Source: Ettlia oleoabundans (taxonomy: Eukaryota > Chlorophyta > Chlorophyceae > Chlamydomonadales). From it: a stretch of DNA of 14,359 nt. Of this stretch, positions 7,631 through 14,359 are shown in pieces (the stretch's first letter is position 1; the number at the start of each line of letters is the position of its first letter). Location: assembly GCA_019693395.1 (NCBI GenBank), contig JAAMXP010001300.1:1683-16041 (forward strand). Reading direction: 5' to 3'. A program made the translations under genes and the position numbers. The notes beneath the pieces were generated by a model. The model was not told the origin of the DNA and made no database searches. It worked only from the letters and a program-made list of their open reading frames with translations.

Positions 7631-10134
7631 ATGACCACGGGAGATGTCAAGGCGAGTGTCGCCGCCCTTCACACTGTCCTGCGCTCTGTGCGATTCCCTG
7701 GCGTCTTCGACACCGCTGCAGCAGAGGCAGGCAACCCTGCGCCTCTCTTGCCGGCCTTGGACTACCTGCTGCTGCGCTGCAGCAAGCACGTCGCGCACCT
7801 GGTTTCGCAGCAAGGCCTGCAGGTGCGGCCACCTACCCGACTACCGCCCGTCCGCTGCTCTGCTCAGGGAACTCGCCAGTTTTTTGTCACTAGAGCCATC
7901 TGTTGTCCACGTGCAGCTTCAGGGAAAGAATGACTTGCGCTTCATAGAGGGCGTGTTTAAGTTTACACGGGAGGCGCTGGGCATTCGGCCGCCGCTCACT
8001 CCAGCCCAATTCCTTGCCGAGGTCTGCACTATGGCAGCGCCATTTCAAACTTAAGTGGCATGCTGTATCAATCAAGTGTTTCTCTGCATCGGATGTCAGT
8101 TTCCTGTGGCCAGACACCCGCTCAGCATACCCAGCTGCATCACAATCTGCTGCGGAACCGCTGCACAATTAAACTCTCACTCTCCCACCATGCAAAGCAG
8201 GGCTTTGCGGAGCGCAAGGTGCAGCTGGTGCATAATATCGCCAAGGCTTGCAAGGAGCACCATAATGCGGCGGCCAGGAAGGAGCGGTTGGCTGCGCTCA
8301 AGGGTCAGCACACGGAGCAGCGGCTGTATGCAGGTGCAGCGGAGGCACCTGCATTGTCGCCCGATCAGCAGCAGCGGGAGCAAAGGCGGCGAGCGCAGTC
8401 GAAGGAGCGCAGCAGCAAGAAACCTTCCACCGCCCTGCCACGGCCACCGCCGCTCGCACCAGGTGCACATGCCGCTCCAGTGTTGAACCAATCAGGAGGG
8501 CAGGATGCAGGCGCGGGCAACGGCGAGGATGGTGATTCACAGAGCTCCCGGGCCTCTGAGGCTGCCGCAGCGGTGACCCCCACGTCAGTGGTGGCAGCGG
8601 CGGCGGCGGCGGAAGCAGGGGCTGGATGCCGGCAAAACAATGCTGCTGCTGCTGCCGCTGTCATGCAGCAGCTGGATGCAGCACCAGGGCACCCATGCTG
8701 CGCCCCCTCACCCGTCGATCAGCCACGCTCCCTCCCGCCATCGCTGCTCCTAGCGCATAAGCTGCCGCAGCATTATGATGGCAGCTGCGCGGGCGGTGGC
8801 GACAGTGCAACACAGATGCAGCCTGAGCGTGGCTTTGAACAGGGGCCAGCTGTCAGTTGCAGCCTGCAGGTGTGCGGCTACCCACAGCTCAAAGCACTGG
8901 CAGCAGAGACAGGGCTGCTTCAGACAACAGCGGCGCAGTCGCAGCAGGCTCCCGCTAGGCAACTTGGCTCCGCTCAGTTAATAGGCGCCTGGCGGCAGGA
9001 GCCATTGCCCCAGCAACCACCATATCAAAAGCAGCAGCCACCGACCTCTGCCTGTTTCAGCAGCCAGCAGGCAAACGAAGCGAAGCAGGCAGTGCCACAG
9101 CAGCAGGCGCCGCAGTGTGTTGAACCACAACTGCAGGCGCAGCATCTGCCAGGCTTGGGCGTGCAGGTGGGCAGCAGCAACAGGGGAAGCGGTGGCATGG
9201 AGCAGCAGCAGACCCAGCGGTTGATACAGGAGCTCCAGCTGCGACTGAACTTGGCAGAGGAGGCTGCAGCTGCTGCTAGGTGAGCTTTAAGAAAACCTGG
9301 CTGATGCTGCCTCCTATGCAGGTTGCTTGTCTGCGTGCATTGCATTTCTGTTACATAAGAACCGCTAGATGTTCCGGTCCCTTCAGAGTCCTTGCTGGCA
9401 GCAGCAGTGTCAGTTAATTGCTTGCCAGGAGACGAGGCTGGTTGATTGGTGCCTCACGACTTTTGTATTGCAGGCAGGATGCTCAGCAGGCCCGGGAGCA
9501 CCTGCAGGCTCGGGTGACTGTGCTGGAGGGGAGGGTGCGCTTCCTGGAGGCTGGCTATGAGCTGCGGCCGCCACAGCAGTCCCTGCAGCTGCCGCACGCG
9601 CCGCAACAGACACACGCAGGCCCAGCGTTACCCTGGGGCAGTGCAAGCGTTGGAAGCAGTCGAATTGGCGGGTTCTCAGCAGGGCTGCCAGCATCACATG
9701 CTGCGGTGAGCTTTGCCGCTTCCCAGCAGCAGGTGTCCGCAGTGCCTGGGCATCCTAAGCTGCGTGCTCCATTCCACGAGCAGCAGCAGCAGCAGCTGCA
9801 GCAGCCATGGCGAGGACAGCAGCCACAGAGGGCACAGCACACGCGAACAAATCCGCTGTTTAACCAGCCCCCTTCTGTGCCTGTTGTTCCCGTGCCCCGC
9901 ATCTCGCATGAGCCTGGAGCAGCTGAGCCGCCTGTAGAGGCATCGGCAGCCAGCAGTTGCAGCCAGGCTCGATTTGCGGTGCCGATGCAGCAGCCGCATC
10001 ATGCTGTGGGGCGGTGTGCTGGCTCTTCTGCTGCACAGGAGCGCGGCTGCACCAGCACCTCGGAGTTTATTAGCGGCATGCAGGCGCGATTTTTGGAGGC
10101 AGAAAACTTTCTGCTTAGACTGCAGCAACTGTAG
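7631..10134 (+). CDS. CEP44: CEP44-type centrosomal/centriolar protein, complete
   Basis: Inferred exons: 7631-7822, 7917-8021, 8201-9279 and 9474-10134 (stop TAG), giving 678 residues. Residues 1 to about 125 form the CEP44 domain: it opens with MTTGDVKASVAALHTVLRSV, then has KNDLRFIEGVFKFTREALG, a LTPAQFLAE segment and GFAERKVQLVHNI after the second junction. All three junctions keep this homology in frame. The rest is low-complexity Ala/Gln/Pro-rich sequence with one coiled coil (about 432-489) crossing the third junction, and a short leucine-rich C-terminal helix (RFLEAENFLLRL). Family knowledge: animal CEP44 sits in the centriole lumen, binds microtubules and is needed for centriole-to-centrosome conversion; it is usually near 400 residues, so this version is enlarged by its C-terminal part. 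An in-frame TAA nine bases upstream fixes the start. Divergent from the SR gene. Confidence 0.9.
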
Positions 10135-10685
10135 TAAGGAGTGTTAGCTCTAGCCACAGTTCAAGGACTTGTACAACAGGAAACTATTGTTGGGAGAGGG
10201 CCTTTCGCTGCATGAGCATTGATGTTCAGCCATATTGGCCAGCATATCTGCTTTTATGCTCTGAACTTTATGCTGTAGCATTGTTCTTGGTAACCTCAGC
10301 ATCCAGTGGCGCTGGGTTATCATGTCACTGTAAAGCCCCATGGCCAGGGCTAGAAGCAGGAGGTGCTGCTACCGCAGGTTAGTCTCCCTACATGCCAGTC
10401 TAATAGCATTCAAATTTGCTGAACTTGTTTCAAGAAAAGACTCAGGAAATTACTCAAACCTACTCCAGTCAACAACCACGGCAGTTTTTAAGCTGCAAAA
10501 TAGGAATTGGCGGCGCGGCACGTTGGCAGCAGTGCGGCGGAACGTGCTGCCCGCCTGGCGGCGCCTGCAAGGGGGTGTAAGCCCCAATGCCGCCCTTCAG
10601 GCGTGGAAACAATGTCTGTCATCACTCATTTCTGTTGAACTCGACGAGCTCTTGGGTTGCCTTGCCCCCTCTCCTCAGCGGTGTG
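10135..10685. other. Intergenic region: CEP44 3' UTR and upstream region of the RRM-MYND gene
   Basis: This 551-bp stretch contains the CEP44-type 3' UTR to about 10345 and then the promoter or leader of the next gene, both on the plus strand. It may hold a 5' intron: CCGCAG followed by GTTAGT at 10378 is a good donor and CTCCTCAG ending at 10678 a good acceptor. An ATG at 10340 would join in frame to the RRM-MYND protein through these sites. No RNA gene was recognised. Confidence 0.5.
10329..10333 (+). terminator. Candidate TGTAA polyadenylation signal of the CEP44-type gene
   Basis: TGTAA lies about 195 nt after the stop codon. This pentamer is the polyadenylation signal described for several green algae. 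No cleavage site can be seen in genomic sequence, so this is positional inference. Confidence 0.5.
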
Positions 10686-12551
10686 ATGGCAGAGCAAGCA
10701 ATAGAGGATTATCCTACCAGCGAGCTATGGGTTGGCTCGCTTCTGAATCATATCACCGCAAATGACGTTCGAGCCGTGCTCAGCAAGTGAGCCTCCCGCA
10801 CAAGATTGGCATGCTGGAAGGGGTTTCTCGTTTGTATCTCCATCCTAAGCGGTGCTGCGGGTAGGGATGAGTTTCCCGCGCGGGTCAAAACGCAGGCACT
10901 CGCCCTTCTACTCGGTTGCTGCCGTTGGCGGTAGCACCGCGTCATGAGCGGTTGGCTGTGTGCGGCAACGTATCTTTACACCCAATCTTGCCTGCCATGC
11001 CTGCAGGTACGGCACCGTGCACTTCTGCCGCATGGGTCACCACCCCAACCGCAGCCTGCCAGTGGCTTATGCCAAAGTTACGATGGGCTCGGTGGCAGAG
11101 GCCTCAAACGTGGTGGAGGCGCTGCACAACGTCACCGTACCGCAGCTGAGCGGCTCCCAAGAGCTGAAGGTGTGCGGTGCGCTTGCTCTGCTGTGAAATC
11201 GGTCAATAGCACGGGATAGGAATGAACAGTGTGTGTGGAGAACACATGCATCTAGGCCCCCACAGCGGCTATGCTCGTGCGCAAGCTTCTGAGAGACCAG
11301 CTGCTGTACTCTCTCAGAACTGCACCTGGCTAGTTCTGGGTCCAATCGCACGCAACTGCACTCTTCTCCCCGCATAACATGTGCTGTATGCTTTCTGGCC
11401 TGCAGGTGCACTTTGCACGGGTGGCAGCCACGGTGCCGCCCTCACCACGCTCCCCATCTTTCTCAAACAGCCGGCCGCACCCACCCGCACGCACAGCCAG
11501 CAGCGGCAGCAGCGGCAGCAGCGCCACCTTCGCTCCCGTTGCAGCCAACAGCAAACCCTCAGTGGCAGCAGCCTGTAGGAGCCCAAGCGTTAGTTCCAAT
11601 CAAAATACACAGGACGCAGCAGGTGGCCCGCAGCGCTGCGGCAGCTGCAGCAAGCCTGAGAGTGCGGCAGTTGTGCTGCGCCGCTGCAGCGCGTGCAAGG
11701 CGGTTGCCTACTGCTGCACCGCATGCCAGCTGGCTGACTGGCATGCACGGCACAGCAGCGAATGTGCGTCACTGCAGCAGTTGGCAGCGCTGCTGTCGGG
11801 CAACCAGGGTGTGGTGTGGACTCTGCAGGCGGCCCTACAGCAGCCGGGCACCAGCTTGGGCCGTGCTGTGAGGGCTCTGCTGCAGGCCAGGTTGGCCGCC
11901 TTGGAAGAACAGCAGCAGGAACAGGCGGCAGAGCAGCAGCAGGAAGTACAGGCAGAGAAGGCGGTTGCACAAGCGCGTCCTGTCAATGAGTTGGCTGCAG
12001 GACCAGAGGATGCAGCAGTGGCAGTGACAGCCCAGGATCGACAGGAGGCTGAGGAGGCGGAGGTGCAGCAGCAGCACTCGGACAAGGAGGAGGAGCACCA
12101 GCAGGTGGAGGAGAAGGGGGAGAAGGAGGAGGAGCAGCGGCAGCAGCAGCAGCAGCAGCAGCATGCCCAGCCATCTGTTGAGAAGGAGGGCCAACTCCCC
12201 GCCACGCAGCAAGCAAAATCGAAAGCTGCTGCGCTGCAGCCGCTGGCGCCGGAGGGCCGGAATGCAGCAGCGGCACCGGCAGCGGCAGCAGAGAAGCAAC
12301 TGGCGGAGGAGGGGGGGGTGGAAGAAGAGGGAGTAGGAGAACAATCGCAGGCAGAGGAAGAGGAAGTGGCAGCGGAAGAGCAAGCAGAGGAGAATGCGCA
12401 TCCATCAGGGGCTGCTTTGGCAACAGGGGCTGTGGAGGCTGCTCGACAGCTGGTCAACACCGCCTTTCAGGCAGCAGTGGCGGCGGCAGCGGCGGAGGCG
12501 GCGGCGGCGGCAGCAGAGGCTGCGATGGGCCAGCCTGCTGGTGCAACTTGA
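10686..12551 (+). CDS. RRM plus MYND zinc-finger protein with Q/E-rich tail, complete
   Basis: Inferred exons: 10686-10786, 11007-11169 and 11406-12551 (stop TGA), giving 469 residues. Residues about 12-93 form an RRM: RNP2 is LWVGSL, then VRAVLSKYGTVHFCRM, a divergent RNP1 (LPVAYAKVTM) and a final strand ELKVHFARV. After a Ser/Ala linker comes a complete MYND finger with ligands C166, C169, C182, C185, C191, C195, H204 and C208, including the YCCTAC and DWHARH signatures. The tail is rich in Gln, Glu and Ala, with seven glutamines encoded by CAG, and ends in an alanine-rich helix. Family knowledge: RRMs bind RNA or proteins, and MYND fingers bind short proline-containing peptides, often in gene regulation. 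No SET domain is visible. An upstream exon 10340-10377 could add about 15 residues in frame. The specific function is unknown. Confidence 0.85.
12141..12161 (+). repeat. (CAG)7 run encoding polyglutamine
   Basis: Seven perfect CAG codons lie inside the Q/E-rich tail of the RRM-MYND protein. Shorter CAG clusters flank it and also occur in the CEP44-type gene (for example near 9780), as is common in GC-rich algal coding sequence. Confidence 0.95.
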
Positions 12552-12713
12552 ACAACCCAGCCCAGCTTTATCGCACTTGCCAGCAGTTTCATACTACAAC
12601 TATTATTCTAGCTGAGACAGCATGCCTTGCACCATAAATACACTAAATTCCCACCGGTTTGCGGCCACTGCCACATTGTCACTTGGCCAGGCATGCCTTG
12701 GTGGTGCGACACC

Positions 12714-12718
12714 TGTAA
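12714..12718 (+). terminator. Candidate TGTAA polyadenylation signal of the RRM-MYND gene
   Basis: TGTAA lies 163 nt after the stop codon, a spacing similar to that of the CEP44-type gene. It is assigned by position and by the known green-algal signal only. Confidence 0.5.
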
Positions 12719-13315
12719 GAGGCCAGTGAGGGATGCAATGGCACCGGCACACGGCACCTGGTGACGTTAGAAATTCCTGTCAGCGGCAACCCGGCGTTGC
12801 ACTGGATGTAGGCAGAGCGTTGACACGGCATCATGATGCACAGGCAGGAGAGCTCGCACAACGGCTAGTTTGTTGGTTGGCTTAGGGATGGACGCCGTCC
12901 CGGCGGGGGTTGCCTGCACCAGCCCCACACCCGAACCCGTGAGGGGCGCCCCAGGCTCGCTAGTCCAGTCTAGACTGCATGGTTGCGTTTCCACCGAAGT
13001 TTCCGACCTACCAAGCTACCGTGACGGTGCATATCATACCATCATACGTCCCTCCGAGACCTGCTGCGGGTGCTGCGGTGGTCCGGACCCAATTGGTCCG
13101 TTAGGTGCTGCAGCGTCTGGCCGGCACAACAGTCTCCTGGTCTGGTACATCACGTAGCGACCTGCATCCCGGCTGAGCGGCCCGCCCGCTGGCCCTCAGA
13201 CCCGCACGCCAAACAGCCCGTGAACCGGAGTGTTTTTGACTTGAAGAGCGGCGCATAGTGGTCGGAATCCTGTAAAAGTCTTCTGAGCGTGCCAGTCCAA
13301 GCCGGACAGGGCCAG
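12719..13315. other. Stretch with no assignable gene
   Basis: This region lacks the CAG/GCAG-rich texture of the neighbouring gene and shows no convincing exon chain. A plus frame 12870-13157 includes ETCCGCCGGPDP but has no recognisable domain. A perfect 12-nt palindrome CAGTCTAGACTG lies at 12966-12977, and a near-palindrome (GGACCCAATTGGTCC) near 13085. It may hold the promoter of the candidate gene that follows. Confidence 0.4.
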
Positions 13316-14359
13316 ATGTTGTCCCGCCGGCCGATCCTTCTCGCGGTGTTACTGTTGGCCCGCTCAGGTGCGCGCGGCAACCTTGAAATGGCGGCTTAGG
13401 CAGCCAAACCTTCTTCCAGAGCCCATAGCCCCTCCGTATCTGCACCTGCACAAATGCCGTGCCGCCCCGCCACAGCAGTCACCCAGCCCCTGCCCAGCCT
13501 TGCCCACTCTTGTGCGCAGGGCCTGCCTGTCACCACTTGCGCCTGCTGCACAAAACGCGGCCACTCAATAAGATTGTATGTCCAATATGCATGCAGTGGC
13601 TGGTATACCGACGTCTTGTGCCAGTCTTGGCGAAGCTTGCAGCACAGTTTTCCACTCGCCCCCGCCGCCGCCCGCACCGTAAGTATTCCCGCCTGACGGC
13701 TCCGCAATCTCCACGCTCGTTTCACATTGCCACCCCTCCCAAGATTGTCTCCTAATCCTCCTAGTAGTACGTATTGAACACATATCAACCATGTCAGCCA
13801 CCCAAGGACACTGGCGGGGTCCTGCTTGCCAAACTTCACACCCACCGAACCTCAAGTGACCGCCCCTGCACTACCAACAATTGCCCCTGCGCTTTGCCCC
13901 TGCAGCTGCCTGCCTTATGGCAGCACCTGGAGCTCCAACCCGAGGTATGAGTGCTGTGGGGGCTACGCCTTTGGCCAGTATTGCGGGTGAGTGCGGGTGA
14001 CTGGCAGTACTGCACTGAAACTGATGATGGGTTGCAACCAGGCAGGGCTTGTGGCATGTTGTTGTATCCCACAATGATGGCCGCATGCATGGGGACTGCC
14101 TGAGGGCGGCACGACCAGTGCCTGCACGGTCAGCATCAACCAACCATGCAGCACCCACCCTTACGTTATCCACATGCACTCCTGCAACCCAGAACAAGCA
14201 CCCCAACTCCACCTGACCATTAAGATCCACCCCATCCTTGTGCCATCATTGCGCAGGTGTGTCCCAGTAGGTGGCGAGGTGCAAAGCTCCGCAGTCGAGT
14301 GCTGCACCCGCACACTGGAACCATCAACCACAAAATGCGCCAATGCATCACCACCACCC
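13316..14359 (+). CDS. Candidate secreted cysteine-rich protein gene, partial; exon model uncertain
   Basis: An ATG at 13316 opens MLSRRPILLAVLLLARSG, which looks like a signal peptide (basic n-region, hydrophobic core), followed by a possible donor at 13368. Downstream, three small exons are phase-compatible: 13520-13575 (LPVTTCACCTKRGHS, donor GTATGT), 13906-13986 (YECCGGYAFGQYC, donor GTGAGT) and 14257 to the window end (CVPVGGEV, VECCTRT). Together they encode about eleven cysteines in C, CC and C patterns. The join from the first exon to 13520 does not keep phase directly and needs another exon; 13402-13435 would fit. A longer alternative for the 13520 exon, to a GTAAGT donor at 13679, leaves two competing open frames. 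No family is recognised. This is an inference from signals only. Confidence 0.25.

Noticed and set aside
6949..7893. Plus-strand ORF of 314 codons across the SR gene start and CEP44 exon 1
   Set aside because: It crosses both genes and their promoter, has no domain, and conflicts with the homology-supported frames.
10340..10765. 141-codon plus ORF read straight through as a gene
   Set aside because: It contains a good donor and acceptor in the right order and shows no domain; at most its first 38 nt may be coding.
11708..12460. Minus-strand Ser/Cys/Ala-rich ORF of 250 codons and related frames
   Set aside because: It is the shadow of the CAG/GAG-rich tail of the RRM-MYND gene read backwards.
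12890..12950. Possible tRNA B-box-like sequence (GAACCC context)
   Set aside because: No cloverleaf could be drawn and no matching A box lies at the right distance on either strand.
12870..13157. Plus ORF with ETCCGCCGGPDP
   Set aside because: Too little support: no domain, no conserved pattern outside this short motif, no clear splice context. Mentioned only as part of the unassigned stretch.
13396..13845. Minus-strand ORF of 149 codons
   Set aside because: It lacks an ATG at its stated beginning, has no recognised domain and conflicts with splice signals on the plus strand.

Overview
This window reads as nuclear DNA of a green alga. It is visibly GC-rich, with G/C-ending codons, short introns in every gene, CAG-type glutamine and alanine runs in coding sequence, and TGTAA motifs downstream of stop codons (a polyadenylation signal known from green algae). 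A unicellular chlorophyte of trebouxiophyte or chlorophycean type fits best, but the species cannot be fixed from the sequence alone. No tRNA, rRNA, CRISPR array, prokaryotic operon or transposon ORF was recognised.

Layout: (1) 27-3850, minus: the 5' seven exons of a NOM1/SGD1-type nucleolar MIF4G protein; the gene runs off the left edge. (2) 4440-7496, minus: a complete seven-exon SC35-like (SCL-type) SR splicing factor of 265 residues. (3) 7631-10134, plus: a complete four-exon CEP44-type centriolar protein of 678 residues, divergent from the SR gene across only 134 bp. (4) 10686-12551, plus: a complete protein of about 469 residues that joins an N-terminal RRM to a MYND zinc finger and a long Q/E-rich tail. 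(5) 12552-14359: mostly no assignable gene, but from about 13316 there are a signal-peptide-like start and phase-compatible small cysteine-rich exons, a weak candidate for a secreted protein gene running off the right edge.

The exon models rest on continuous family homology across the junctions and on reading-frame phase; every exon length listed was checked for phase. The genes do not form a pathway. Two concern RNA binding (the SR factor and the RRM-MYND protein), one 40S ribosome biogenesis and one the centriole. The most notable signals are three introns whose 5' splice site is GC instead of GT (of 17 inferred with both position and phase), a tandem-duplicated 3' splice site in NOM1 intron 1, a 1,036-nt intron splitting the RRM of the SR gene, the RRM-MYND fusion, an enlarged CEP44 in an alga, and the candidate Cys-rich secreted gene.
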